Of a DNA stretch of 64,000 nt, positions 22,046 to 35,010 are shown piece by piece. How positions within the stretch are numbered: the stretch's first letter is position 1; each line of letters starts with the position of its first letter. This stretch comes from Anisus vortex (taxonomy: Eukaryota > Mollusca > Gastropoda > Planorbidae): NCBI GenBank assembly GCA_949126835.1, contig OX421500.1:20993167-21057166 (forward strand), written 5' to 3'. The notes beneath the pieces were generated by a model. The model saw nothing but the letters and a program-made list of their open reading frames with translations, searched no databases and had not been told where the DNA came from. The position numbers were made by a program, and so were the translations under genes.

Positions 22046-22879
22046 AAAGTGATACAACGATATTAGAATCTTTAATGAGAAAAAATATCATTGCATGCTT
22101 AGTGAATGTGTCTAACCCCCCCCCCCTCCACACACACACACACTTCCTGCTTCTCACTTTTCCTAAAAACTAATCATAGAGTCATAGAGTAAAACATTTC
22201 TTTTCGAACTCAAGTTGAGTAATTTTCTTTTTAATCATATAACAATAGCAACGTTTATATTAATTATATTTTTTCTAACTGTATATCTCCGATCAGAATG
22301 CTATACAATGCTTTTTAGACTTTTAAGTTAATTGTAAAACTAACCAGCTTCAGACTACTATTGTTGACCGTGCAACGAGTTTTTCTACAACAGAAATAAG
22401 TTTGAACTGGATCGTCGTAATTTAAGTTTATTCCATACCAGTTTTGGCGTCTCTTCAGTTTACAATTTCCATTTGATCCCCAAAGCACCGAGATAAAACG
22501 AATTAAAAGACAATTTTGTCTGGCATAAAAATGCTTACTCAATATCTTCCCTGCTCTCTTTCTCCCTCTTAACATCCCCCCTCTCTCTCTCTTTCTCTCT
22601 CATTTTCTCTGTACCAAAATAATAAGTATTAAAAGACAGTTTTGTCTGGCATAAAAGGACTTATTCAAAATAGCTCTCTCTGACTTTCTGTTTATAACGC
22701 GCAATCTCACTTTCTCTCATTCTCACAGCCATCTCACTCTCTCCATCACTCTCATTTCTTCTCTCTCTCTCTGCACCCACCCCCACCCCCATTCTCTCTC
22801 GCTCCCAACCCCACGTTCAGTAATTCACCTCCCAGCTTTTGTGCCCTGTCCCCCCACCCATCCCACCCCACGCCTCTTT
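22046..22879. other. Unique sequence grading into CT-rich low complexity
   Basis: A run of C then CACACA at 22118-22144; pyrimidine-rich from 22560 to 22870. A 30-bp segment (AAAAGACA.TTTTGTCTGGCATAAAA) occurs twice, at 22505 and 22631. No gene. Confidence 0.45.
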
Positions 22880-23200
22880 CCCTCCTTTGACCCCCCGCCC
22901 CCAGCCACAGGGCTTTGATAAAGCTACGTCACATAAGTCTTGGATACTGCCGGCCAGTGGTCGCTGGACGGTCGTAACAAGAAATTTAGGTGACGGCCAC
23001 GGAGTGAAGTCCCACACTTCTCGGGGCGCCCCGGTTCCCCCCTGGGGAAGGGGGGTTGCAGGATGGTCAAGTGATGCAGGGGAATTGGTCAGCCTTTCTG
23101 AAGCCCGGGCCGGGAGATTTGTTCATCCGATGACTGCGGACATTGATTCAATTACAGTAGAAACCACCCCGAGTGACCAGCCCAACGCACATATTGGCAT
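22880..23200. promoter_or_regulatory. Candidate GC-rich regulatory island
   Basis: A unique, GC-rich block containing ACGTCACATAA (22926-22936), shared with the CRE pair at 11.4 kb. A 141-codon ORF crosses it but shows no domain and is compositionally trivial. Confidence 0.25.
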
Positions 23201-23439
23201 TGTGTCTGTGTGCGTGTATGTGTGTGTTTCCCTCCCCTTTCTTCCACTTCCTATATCCAAATAAGGACGCTTTCCCTATTGACATTTTCATCTTTCTGTA
23301 AATGTTGACTGAGTCTAGTCAAGAAAAACTCCAGATTCTCAAGTACATCTTAAATAAAGATGCTCTCATTCTTCTATTACCTTTCTTGAAAAGTTTGTTG
23401 ACTATTTCTCACATTTTAAAAAGAAGTTGTTTGTGTGTG

Positions 23440-24441
23440 TATGTGTGTGTTTTTCAATAGGTTAGAATGCATAAAGATATGACTATGTTTGTATGTGTGT
23501 GTTTTTCAATAGGTTAGAATGCATAAAGATATGACTATGTTTGTATGTGTGTGTTTTTCAATAGGTTAGAATGCATAAAGATATGACTATGTTTGTATGT
23601 GTGTGTTTTTCAATAGGTTAGAATGCATAAAGATATGACTATGTTTGTATGTGTGTGTTTTTCAATAGGTTAGAATGCATAAAGATATGACTATGTTTGT
23701 ATGTGTGTGTTTTTCAATAGGTTAGAATGCATAAAGATATGACTATGTTTGTATGTGTGTGTGTTTCAATAGGTTAGAATGCATAAAGATATGACTATGT
23801 TTGTATGTGTGTGTTTTTCAATAGGTTAGAATGCATAAAGATATGACTATGTTTGTATGTGTGTGTTTTTCAATAGGTTAGAATGCATAAAGATATGACT
23901 ATGTTTGTATGTGTGTGTTTTTCAATAGGTTAGAATGCATAAAGATATGACTATGTTTGTATGTGTGTATGTGTTTCAATAGGTTAGAATGCATAAAGAT
24001 ATGACTATGTTTGTATGTGTGTGTTTTTCAATAGGTTAGAATGCATAAAGATATGACTATGTTTGTATGTGAGTGTTTTTCAATAGGTTAGAATGCATAA
24101 AGATATGACTATGTGTGTATGTGTTTCACTAGGTTAGAATACATAAAGATATGACTATGTGTGTATGTGTTTCACTAGGTTAGAATGCATAAAGATATGA
24201 CTATGTGTGTATGTGTTTCACTAGGTTAGAATACATAAAGATATGACTATGTGTGTATGTGTTTCACTAGGTTAGAATACATAAAGATATGACTATGTGT
24301 GTATGTGTTTCACTAGGTTAGAATACATAAAGATATGACTATGTGTGTATGTGTTTCACTAGGTTAGAATACATAAAGATATGACTATGTGTGTATGTGT
24401 TTCACTAGGTTAGAATGACATAAAGATATGACTATGTTTGG
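23440..24441. repeat. Minisatellite that switches from 52-bp to 46-bp units
   Basis: About twelve units of 52 bp starting GTTAGAATGCATAAAGATAT and ending GTTTTTCAATAG (23461-24086), then seven units of 46 bp ending GTTTCACTAG (24087-24408) and one partial unit. The short form lost six bases of the TG-rich part and has CACTAG for CAATAG; within it GAATAC and GAATGC alternate. Confidence 0.97.
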
Positions 24442-25345
24442 TATTGCCACACGGTTTTTATTGTACTATGGGAATTAGAAAAAACTAATGACCGCGTGTG
24501 CAGAGAATGAAAAAGGGGGGGGGGGGGGGGAGGGGGCGGAGCGAACTACACAGTTGAGAGCTAGTTGCGGAAGGGGGGGGAGGGGGCGAACAGACAGCAC
24601 TCAGACCTCTCTATATATAATGTTTGTGATTTTTGACATTGAAAAGAAGGAAAGGCTAAATAAGAAATAAACCAACAGTGTTGAGTTAAGGGGAATGCTG
24701 GGAGCTGGAAAAATCTGTGAAATTTTATGATATTGTATATTAGTTAGTGTCATTTCGACTGTTTTTGATTTACAAATACTACAAGACCAAATAAAGTGTT
24801 GTTGTTATTTTTAGTTTTTCTGCTGATGGAATAATATATTTATTGTATTATATCTAAATCTGAGACCTTTCTTAACTGTTTATTTAAAAAAAAAATATTT
24901 AAACAAATTATAAAAAGCTACTTTACATTACATATTAACACAAAAACAGCTAAACATTATATAGCTAGTACATAGTTAATTATACAGTGGTTAATTTTCT
25001 TTAAAAAAAATATTATGAGGACATTTATTCATTAAGTCGATTAAAGAAAGGAAACTAAAACTTGGTTGTACTAACTGTAAAAAAGGATTTAATTCTTTCA
25101 TTTTTTAATTAAGCCGTAACTTGAGATTTTTTTTTTTATTCGATTTTCAAACCATTTTATAATGGGGCTTCTAAAGTTTGACATCAGCTATTTTAAATAA
25201 TCGTCAAGAAGTTAGGGCCAAATGGCTTTATAGGTAGGACGATCCATATATAAGAACACATTTTCAAATTAACACTACTTGTTATAAGGTATATAAATGA
25301 ATATTTTTTTTAAAAAAAGGACTCGTTTACTTGATATGGATGCCC
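24442..25345. other. AT-rich unique sequence with G-runs
   Basis: Poly-G tracts at 24516-24530 and 24574-24583. No gene recognised. Confidence 0.45.
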
Positions 25346-25349
25346 CCCC

Positions 25350-25978
25350 CCCCCTGTGTCTGAATACTCTCAACTGTGTCTGGATACTCTCTGCTGTGTT
25401 TGAATACTCTCCCCTGTGTCTGGATACTCTCTGCTGTGTCTGGATATTCTCCATTGTGTCTGGATACGCTTTTCTGTGTCTGGCTACTCTCCCCTGTGTC
25501 TGGATACCCTCCCCTATGTCTGAATACTCTCCCATATAACTGATAATCTCCAATTGGTCTGGATACCCTCCCCTATGTATACTCTCCCCTATAGCTGGAT
25601 ACTCTTCCCCATGTCTGGATACTCTCCCATATGTCTGTATACTCTCCCCTATGTCTGGTTACTCTCCCCTATGTCTGGATTTCTCCCCTGTGTCTGGATA
25701 CTCTCCCCTATGCCTGAATACTCTCCCTATTGAATATTCTTCCGTGTGTCTGGATACCCACCCTATGTCTGGATACTCTCCACTGAAGCTGGATACTCTC
25801 TTATGTGTCTATACACTCTCTCGTGTGTCTGGATACTCTCCTATGTGTCTGGATACTCTCCACTGAGTATGTATACTCTCCCATGTGTCTGGATACTCTC
25901 CATTGTGTCTGGGTACTTTTCTTTGTCTCTGGATTCTTCTCCTTGTGTCGGAATACTCTCAACTGAGTCTGGCCAGCT
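25350..25978. repeat. 18-bp minisatellite, degenerate, about 34 copies
   Basis: Unit close to TGTGTCTGGATACTCTCC, with many substitutions and a few indels. Unit length divisible by three produces long spurious frames on both strands. Confidence 0.95.
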
Positions 25979-28149
25979 CTGATGTTAGATTTGGTCTAGT
26001 GGTGAGATGAGCGGTTGTGTGAAAGTTATTAAAAAGTGTAGTAAGTGAATACGTTAATTGACAGACTGGGTAAAAAATATCACTTGTGTAAGTCTTTGCT
26101 CATTACCTTCATTTATTCTTCTATTCGTCTATTTTCTTTTTTTTTTTCCAAAATGAAAGCAAAACTTCAGGAGTTCAAACGTTTTTCCGGTACTTGACCA
26201 GAGTTAACAAAGAAGTAAAGAATTTCAAATGAGTATTTCGAAATTAGTTCAATGTTCGGTTAATGTTTTTTTTTTAATATAAAAAAAAATGTACTTTTTT
26301 TTTTTAGTTTAGCAATAAATTGAACCGGTTCGATGTGTATTGTGTAAAACTATAATAAATAAATAAATATTTAAACCCACATTTAAAAACAGTTCGGTTC
26401 ACTGAAGCAAAGTGAATAGGATACATTATTATCATATTATCGGGACGTTATAGAATCAAATTTAGACATGGTGTACAGCGAACATAGAAAGTTATCTTTG
26501 TGATATTATATATTATACACCTTTAGAACTGGATGATATAATTCGAAACAGCGTTATAATTTAGCTCTCTGAGACGTAGCTTTGAGCTTCCTACTGGGGA
26601 GTTTCGAATATGGATTAAGAGAAGCGTTTATTTTACGGACATGTATATTACAGTATATATTGAGTATTTTGAACGATTATTGTTGTATATTATAGTTAAA
26701 ATTCAATGATTTTTTTAAATGACTAGGCCTACTACTTATTGCTTTTTTAACATTCTTTCCTTAACAGTTTCTAGATTTAGTGATTTATTCATTGGTGTTA
26801 CACTTATTAATTAGGCTACTATTATTGTGAGAATCTATTTGTAATTAGGTACTTCTGTTTTTGCTTTTGTTCACAATGTGTTATATCTATATTGTAAACG
26901 ATGGTATCATTAGAAGATATATAGTTTAGTATATAGGCCTTAGAATCTTTAGGAATTAATTTTGGTTTTACGTTCTTGCTTTATTTTTAAAAAAATCGCT
27001 TTATAAACTTAATCTAATCATCAATACAGTATATAAATCATTTATCCCACTGTCTTGTTCAACGCCATCACTAAAGGGTTAAAACTCCCAACTCACAGAT
27101 CCTTCTAGGTTTATGTGGATTTTCTGCTCGCGAAATTCTGGTTTTGAACAGTGTAATCTTTTATTGTAATTTGGTGGAAGTACTTTTAATTATATATTTC
27201 GCTGGATCAAGAATGAGAAATGGGGGTGGAGCAAAGAACAACTGTGACAGGAAGGCTTAACCACGCCCATGTTGGGAAATAATAAATGTAAAAAAAAAGT
27301 TTAAAGTGAAACACACAAAAACGCCATATTAAAATATATATCTAAGCCTAGTTTATATTATATAAATTAGGAAGAAAAATAAATAAATGTGAAACATAAC
27401 ACATTTTATTGTAGAATTTTTTTTTCTCATTCAAATGTTTATTTCATGATTTCATGATTTCATATTGCAAAATATTCTCGTTTTGTTTTGTTTTTTAATT
27501 CTATGAGTTTTTACCTATATACAAAGTAAACACAATGAAATACAAAGAGAAAGAAAAAACAGAAGTGTAAAACATGTAAGAAATATGTCAATAACTCACA
27601 TACTGTAAAAATATTTAGAAAACGAAAGTAAAAGTATAAAAAAAATAATTTTGAAAGTCAATTCTCGTTTCTTCCACATAAATACATAACAACATAAAAA
27701 AAAAAATTTGAAATTAGTTTCTTTTTCTTTTAATGCTATAAGAATAAAAAGAAATTGAATAAAGATAATATTTTTTTTTCTTTACTTTGATTTGATTTGT
27801 TAGAAATATAATCATAATTAAATGTTATCGTATTTCGAAGAATAAAATATTTGTTTAATCCAACTATAAATCAAAAGTTTGTAGAAAAAAATTAAGTTTT
27901 TTTATAAAAGTGTAATTCTTTTAATCTATAGGCCTAAAATTATTTAATTTCCAAGGATATCTAAAAACTCTAAAATTTTAAGGGATTTAAGATCCGTGCA
28001 AATTACGCTTACAAAAATGTATACATGGATGCCTTAATGTTACTTTACAGAAAATAAATAAAAGAAAGTTGAATATTATTATTTTTAAACCTAAATAACA
28101 TTGTTCAATATTCTGATTCTCTATATGAGGTATATTACAATAGAAAATA
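25979..28149. other. AT-rich sequence, nothing recognised
   Basis: Over 2 kb with only short homopolymer runs and no ORF of note. Confidence 0.5.
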
Positions 28150-28272
28150 CTGGCAAGATCTCTCTTTCTCACACACACACTCTCTCGTTCTTTCTTTCTT
28201 TTTCTTTCTCTCTCACTCTCTCTCTCTCTCTCTCTCTCTCACTCTTTCTCTCTCTTTCTCTTCTCTCACTGT
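28150..28272. repeat. (CT)n-rich microsatellite
   Basis: CT and CTTT repeats with interruptions. Confidence 0.9.
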
Positions 28273-28394
28273 GACTCTATCGATTTCTCAAATACATGTA
28301 CCAAGTTAAGCTTTAGTCAAACAATTATGTGGTGCAAATGTCACATTTCAATTATACATTCAAACTAATAATGCAACATTTTACTCAATAACAG

Positions 28395-28465
28395 TATGCG
28401 TGTACGTGTGTGTGTTAGTGTGTGTGTGTGTTTGTGTGTGTGTGTTAGTGTGTGTAAGTTTGTAT
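28395..28465. repeat. (TG)n microsatellite
   Basis: Interrupted TG repeats. Confidence 0.9.
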
Positions 28466-29261
28466 GTTTGTGTTAATTTGCACTGGTAAGCATAGCCTAT
28501 AACTTAAACAATAAATACTTAAGGGAAAACACATTTAAAAAAATTAATTGGGGCTTTCACATTAGGCATAGTACAAACAAAAAGGCAAACTTGACATTAT
28601 ACAGACATTTGAATCGCAAAAATTAAAAATACATTTATTTTCCTTATGTAACATTTTCGTAACTATTAAAAATGAAAACAACAAATTAAATTTAAATCAA
28701 ATAGTTTTCAGTAATTTCTCAGTCAGACAACTTTTATGTTAAATAAATATTTAAAACAATCGAGAAAAACAAGGATGCTATTATTGTTAAAACTGCAGAC
28801 AGTGGCGGATATTGTATGGTGTATCGTTGGTTCTTCTGAGGTTAATTTTTCTAATTGAGATTCAGCGTCTGCCCATTATTTTTAAAATATCTTCTTGCCT
28901 TTATAGACCCTTAGGTATTTTTTGTTTACATAATATATTGAATAGATTTGCCTTTGCCCCATCCGCAATTTACCAACACTGAATACAACTTTCCCTGTAA
29001 ATGCTTTTTAACTAGATTCTTTTTTCAGATAGTACTCGATGTAATAGCTCTGACTTTATTATCGGAACAATATATATATATATATAATACACATTCTGAA
29101 TTGAATTAGTAAACTTTATCTTGTCATTTTAATCCTATAATCCTATATAGAAGAAAATATAAGACTTTTTGCAAGAAACCAAGAAATGAGCCTTGGTAAT
29201 GGATGCATGATTAGTTGTTTCTGCATGATGTATCCTATGAATCTTGTCTCTGTATACTAAT
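28466..29261. other. AT-rich sequence, nothing recognised
   Basis: No gene or element signal. Confidence 0.5.
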
Positions 29262-29267
29262 AGACTT

Positions 29268-29332
29268 TAATGATATCATGTTGATATCATGTTGATATCA
29301 TGCTGATATCATGTTGATATCATGTTGATATT
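29268..29332. repeat. 11-bp tandem repeat
   Basis: Six units close to TGATATCATGT, each containing the palindrome GATATC. Confidence 0.9.
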
Positions 29333-30715
29333 TTGACATTAGATACCATGCTGTTTTTTTAAAAAAAAACATGAAATATTTATTAAGTTTAGTTTTGGAT
29401 TATAATTATGTTGCCATACACCAAGCCTTGCTTCAATACTGGGTTTGACTAGGACAGCCAGGTCATAAACAGGCAGACCCAGGTTAAGATTTAAATAAAA
29501 TATTTATATATCAAATTTATTCATCTAGCATACGCTTTCGAAACGAAACATCAACAAGAGTTTAAATTAAATACATGACTTTAAACCAAATAATATTTAA
29601 CAAACATTAATTACTCACATACACAAATAGCTATAATAAAAATGAATAGTTTTTACTACAGTTTTAATTCTTTTTTTAAAGAAGTATTTGGTTGTTGTTG
29701 TTTTTTATACTAATTGCTGACATAAACACCACTCAAGCCATAGACAATAAAATGGAAATCGAATTAATAATTTATATACAGCTAATAAATTCAAACTAAA
29801 TGTAAACAAAAGGTTAAAAAACAACGCTACAATAATTATATAATATACATTTTTATAGACAATACAGTAAACTGTTTACAAACAATTCTTTAAATGTACA
29901 TTTGACAAGTAGAAACTAAAATTGATCATATGACACTTTGCATAGACAACTTTCATACTAAGGACATGTGAAAAATAGAAATCATGAATATTTCAATTAT
30001 TCCGACGAATTAAATTATTTCATAATGAAATGCCAGTCATATTTTCACTTTGTTTAAAATGTATTCAATCATAACAAATAGTTATGTCAGCTGAATTTAT
30101 GGTTGAATCTAGACTTATATATGAAATAATAAAAAAAAAATTATAAAATGTAAAAAAAAAATGTTGGCTTTATTTCCCTTAAAGTTTGATGTAAAATGCA
30201 TGCTTCTTTGCAATTACTTGGCCAGTAAGTTCAGAGTTTTAAACATAGGCCTGGTCCTGTGGTTATTTCACCGGGCACCAACAAAACGGCCCTGCAGGAC
30301 TTTTGGGCCAAAGGGATGAAATAATCTTCTATCTAGAAGGGAGTTCTGTAAACTTATCAGAAGTTTACAAAAACAACTTTGCTAACAAAATTATTTATAC
30401 AAGTTTAGAAAATATTATTCTTTACAATGTATTCATAATTACATCCATTAAAATTTCTGCTAATAATAGCCTTGACTTCTAAACATATTGAAAATAATTT
30501 GAATTTTAAACAATTTAGCAGACTCTACACAAATAGATTCTGACTGAAATATGTTATATTTTCTATAAATATTGTATTTTTAAAATAAATGCTATATTTA
30601 AAATGTATTCTATATTTTATATGTATGATGTACTTTAAAATGTAGGTATTTATTTATTTTTTTGTATTCTATATTTTAAAAAATAAATATGTTCTAGAGT
30701 TGATTCTCTGATATC
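29333..30715. other. AT-rich sequence, nothing recognised
   Basis: A small GC-richer patch at 30245-30320 is the only contrast. Confidence 0.5.
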
Positions 30716-30965
30716 TATAATGTGCGCAGAAAAATGGGCGGGTGGGGAATTGAACACTGTGGGAGGTGGCGCTGTACCAGGGACGTAACTCCTGGGGATT
30801 GTCTTCTGTTCTTCCCATGTTTATTCTCTCCCTTGAACCAGTCCCCCAGCCCAGCTTCTTCTTGACATCTTCACGACTTTCCCGCCTGTTTGGTATCGGG
30901 GATCCCCAGAAAAAACTCTGGAGATAAATTAGGTCCCAGTGTCTAACATCTCGACCAGTAGTTTA
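30716..30965. promoter_or_regulatory. Candidate unique GC-richer island
   Basis: A 250-bp block (ATGGGCGGGTGGGG, then GGGGATCCCCAG) between AT-rich flanks, about 4 kb past the Hox stop codon. Contains no ORF of note. Regulatory role is guessed from composition. Confidence 0.2.
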
Positions 30966-31783
30966 GATTCGGAACAGGGAAATGTTTACAAGAAACTTTT
31001 TTTTTTCTATCTTCTTCTTCGTGTGTATACCTTCTAAGTTCTTCTCTCTATCCACGACTATTTGTTAATCCTGTATCCTTTTCTGGACAGCTCAACCCAA
31101 GCCACAACCCCCCGCCCCTCCCCTCTAATTCTATTTACAATAATTGTCTGCAGAGAAATACAGACAGAAACGAACTCGAAAAAAATATATTTGGCAGGCA
31201 TAGTGGGTGAGCATGGATGCGAAATGATTGTGTCATAATGACATGTTTTAGTTATAAACAATAGAATAAACATTGACGGAAACTGTCGCTTAACACAAAA
31301 AATAATTTTAAAAAAAGAAAAGAATATCTAATACCTATGGTGAACCGATTTCTCTGTGTGTAGCCTAGGTGTCTAAGTGTTTAGATGTGTAGGTGTGTAA
31401 ATAGTATGCTGTAGGTCTATAGTATCATTAAAAAATTAACTGCGTACCGTTATAAACAGATTTTCCCTTACATTAATTCTGTTACTAGTCCTGAATTAGA
31501 TTCCCAGTTGAAAGGAACTTTTAACAAACAACGATAATCAAGAGCAACAAGATATACAAAATCAGAAATTATTCATAATTAAAACCCTTTTCTTATCGTT
31601 TACAAATTTTGATATTTCATGTAACATCTCATCATATAATATAATGTAGCTTCAAACTTACAAAACCATGTATTTATTATTCCTATTTTAATGTTTTGTC
31701 AAGCCTGAATCCATATTATGTGTTTCCTAAATCATTAGCATTCAAGCAATGTTCAGATTCATTCTAAACTATCGATATCATCG
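30966..31783. other. Unique sequence, nothing recognised
   Basis: No gene signal on either strand. Confidence 0.5.
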
Positions 31784-31901
31784 CATGTAGGCTTACACAC
31801 ACATAACAACATACATGTAGGCTTACACACACATAACAACATACATGTAGGCTTACACACACATAACAACATACATGTAGGCTTACACACACATAACAAC
31901 T
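31784..31901. repeat. 30-bp tandem repeat, four copies
   Basis: Unit CATGTAGGCTTACACACACA plus TAACAACATA; nearly identical copies. The 60-codon minus-strand ORF over it is an artefact. Confidence 0.97.
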
Positions 31902-32482
31902 TACAATGACGACACAGAATGATATCAGAAAATGTAATCATTTAAAAAAAATATATTTTGAGGATAAATGCAGTGAAAGATTTAAATAAACATCGCTCAT
32001 TTTTCTATAATAATTCAATCATTGATCGGACTTCAATTTCTATAAAAAGTCAACCATTAATCATTAATTGGACATTAATTTCTATAATAAGTCAATCATT
32101 TAGCATTAATTTGACATTAATTTCGGCTTTGTCCTCTGCGCACATTTAGAATGGGCTATTGCCCTTTTTTTAACTTGTCTTTTTTTAAAAATAGGGGCCT
32201 ACATTTCGGATAGTACATTGTCAAATATATGGTTAGGCCTATCTTTAAACTAACTTCATCTATCTAAGGGTATTTGTGCTTTAAGAGAGCCCAATATAAG
32301 AACAAAAGATTTAGTAATGGTTCCTATAGAAAAGTTTTAATGGCCCCTTTGGATAAGTCTTGCTTGGTAAAGATACTTTTTTTCAAAATTCACATATAAT
32401 CTTTAGCTTATCTTTTATAGTGTTCGGTTGCGCTTATTCGATAGTGGTGGTATTGAATGAATAACTAGGGCCTGGGAAAAAC
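31902..32482. other. AT-rich sequence with a degenerate internal repeat
   Basis: A 45-50-bp element (TTTCTATAATAAGTCAATCATT and variants) is repeated about three times at 32003-32125. Otherwise nothing. Confidence 0.5.
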
Positions 32483-32638
32483 TGTTCTTGTAATGGTAAA
32501 ATTACCGGTATTTCATATAGGCTATTGGAAAATATGTTCTTGTAATGGTCAAATTACCGGTATTTCATATAGGCTATTGGAAAATATGTTCTTGTAATGG
32601 TCAAATTACCGGTAGTTCATATATTGGAGAATATGGAT
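32483..32638. repeat. 52-bp tandem repeat, three copies
   Basis: Starts TGTTCTTGTAATGG at 32483, 32535 and 32587, each with the palindrome ACCGGT. Confidence 0.95.
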
Positions 32639-32793
32639 TAATGTGGGCACGCACGAATAACTCCATCATTCTACTGAGCGATCAAGACATTAAATTGGTT
32701 ACATCAATGTTGTCCGTGTGTGTGTTTAACAAATCAAATTGGTTTATTTAAAGACCAGCGACCTTATTGTCTCATATCTTACTTTTGTGATAC

Positions 32794-32859
32794 CTATCGT
32801 AGTGGTTAGCGTGTATGACTGCCATGCGGGCGACCTGGGCTCGATTCCCCACCGATAGC
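32794..32859 (+). tRNA. tRNA-like sequence (Gly GCC-like), probably a pseudogene or SINE head
   Basis: Reads CTATCGTAGTGGTTAGCG, anticodon-like CTGCCAT, then GGGCTCGATTCCCC and CGATAG. The ends pair over six bases, an A box (TAGTGGTTAG) and B box (GCTCGATTCC) are present, and a TTTATTTTTTTTTT terminator follows at 32860. The D-arm is too short for a normal cloverleaf and two T-stem pairs are missing, so it is unlikely to be a working tRNA. Confidence 0.45.
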
Positions 32860-33520
32860 TTTATTTTTTTTTTCTACTTTAAAAAAGTGTGTGTTTGTAC
32901 AATAAACATTTACAAATATTCTTTTTGACATTAAACTCTTAATGTCACTTAAAGTTGCGTGTCTTGGTTTCTGTATGACTGTCTGGAATTAAAACTATTT
33001 TTTTTTTGTTTATTAGAAAAACGACACATTTTCATTCGTTATTATTTACTTATGAAAATTAGGAGTAGGTCTGTTTGGTTATTTTCCTTCAATGATACGA
33101 AAAAAAAAATACAGAGATGGTAGGCCTTCTAATAATAGCATATGTGCAAATTTTTCCAAATAATCATTAAGTCATTGAACGTTGCACATAGTTCTATGGC
33201 CCTGTTGAACTAATGGAAAATAGAAAACTAATGGTTAGTTTGTTGAGACACATAAATGAAGTTTTTATCTAAATAAATGTGTGGTGTAATTTTAAGTTTG
33301 TCGGGTTTCGTGTATTTTTATATTTTTTATATTACAAAATGATATAACCTATTGGTGTATATTTCCCTTTAAAAAAAATATGTTAGCTTCTTTACCTGTT
33401 ACAAACTTATGTGACTATTGCTTTGGTTAAAAAAAATAATTTACAAACTGTAGGCCTATGTATTGTTTCATTAAATGAATTAGTATTTATTATCATACAA
33501 GACCAACCTTGCTTGAATGC
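32860..33520. other. AT-rich sequence, nothing recognised
   Basis: No gene signal. Confidence 0.5.
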
Positions 33521-33770
33521 TGTGTGACGGTATAACTCTAGTATTAAGCTGTCGGAGAACATATCCCGACTCCTCCCACCCCTGTCTAAGAGTAGAATAC
33601 GCCAGCAGGGGCACTCATGGTAGAACATTTCCACATTTCGGCCAACGGGGTTCAAGCCATATCCCAGATTTGGATTGTGATTCGGGCTCCTTCGGCTACC
33701 AATGTGGGCGAAAGATCAACCAAACTCTAAGGATATATATCCAGCTATAGTTGAGTCATAAACCCAAAAA
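33521..33770. promoter_or_regulatory. Candidate unique GC-richer island downstream of the Hox exon
   Basis: Contrasts with its flanks and contains GAGTCATAAACC near 33753, a Cdx/posterior-Hox-like GTCATAAA. Overlapping ORFs on both strands have no domain. Weak evidence. Confidence 0.2.
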
Positions 33771-34620
33771 GGGAGCAGCCATTTTTGTGGCGGGGAGAAA
33801 ACTTATCCTGAGTAAAAAAAAACAACCATCGAACATGAACAATAACAACCGATTTACCGTGGGGCGCCAAATCGACTGCCTTAATAACTTCAACTCTTCT
33901 TCTTATTTATATCATATGAAAAAAAAATCTATAACATTCAAAGTTAAACAAAAAAAAAAGCATCTCTCAGTATAAAATGCAATATAGCGTAGAAAGAGAT
34001 GTATCAATATTGGCCTCAACTATTATGAAATATCTTGTCCTTACCACTATCAACTAATACTAGAGATCTCCATCACCACCGTTATTTAAACATGTATGTG
34101 TGGCATCGAATAGTCGAGATGGTCTCTTTACGTTATGGAGATGTTGAAATCCAGTTCCAAAAATCCAGAAATCCGGGACAGCGTTATGCCAGATTGTATC
34201 TCATTGCCAAATGATGTCCCAGCATGCACTGAGGAAGTAGTTAGGGAGACACTTACCGGCGTCCAGCCAAGTTAGTGCTGTCCTATGCGTGAGTTCATTT
34301 ATTTTTTCCCGTTTACCAGTTATCATTTTTATTCCCGTTGTTGCATAGTCCCGTTCATTAACCAATATCAGAATAGAAAACACACAAAAAGAAATGAAAT
34401 CGCATTTTAAAATGTAGATACAAACATTTGAATATAATATAAAAAGTTCAGTTCAAGTTTAGGTCATTAAAGCCGGATGTAATCGTTGTTTCTGGGCGGT
34501 AATCAATGAATCAAATCTGCAACGATTCTGAACAGTATCGCCCAAGCACAATTCTTCTGCGATTCCTGAGAACACTGTTGTTGATTATTTACTTGTTTTT
34601 GCTGTTGTTGTTGTTGTTTT
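33771..34620. other. Sequence downstream of the Hox gene, nothing firm
   Basis: A minus-strand GGTAAGT at 34252-34258 looks like a 5' splice site but no partner exon could be supported. Confidence 0.4.
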
Positions 34621-34626
34621 TTTATT
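34621..34626 (-). terminator. Possible polyadenylation signal of the Hox gene
   Basis: TTTATT on the plus strand, AATAAA on the minus strand, 385 bases past the Hox stop codon. First such hexamer I see downstream; untested. Confidence 0.35.
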
Positions 34627-35010
34627 TTAGTTGTTGTTAATGCATGAATTCTCGTCCGATATTTGCTTCCGGTTTGTGTAGACGTAGTGTCTCTATGTGT
34701 ATTCGATTTGTTAAACGGATAATATCGAATCCAACATTCTTAGAAATAAAAAAAAAGAAATAATTTATGTCCTATTATTACAGCACACAGGGTTAACAGA
34801 CATGCAATTATCTCTGTTTCCGGTTGAATCCCTGCAAATTCATTGGACTCGAAGTCTGTTAACGCTGACCAATCGAATGCTCGCATTTTTTTTTTCAAAA
34901 TGAGAAGCGCTTCCGTTTTTCTACAGAAATGTACATATTAAATACAGAGATGAGCTTTGTAAATCTACGTTTTTTAAGTGTACACGTTTACAAGTACTAC
35001 CTAACGATGT

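Noticed and set aside
34201..34383. Minus-strand ORF with a GGTAAGT at 34252-34258, possible exon
   Set aside because: No acceptor, partner exon or recognisable peptide; could be chance.
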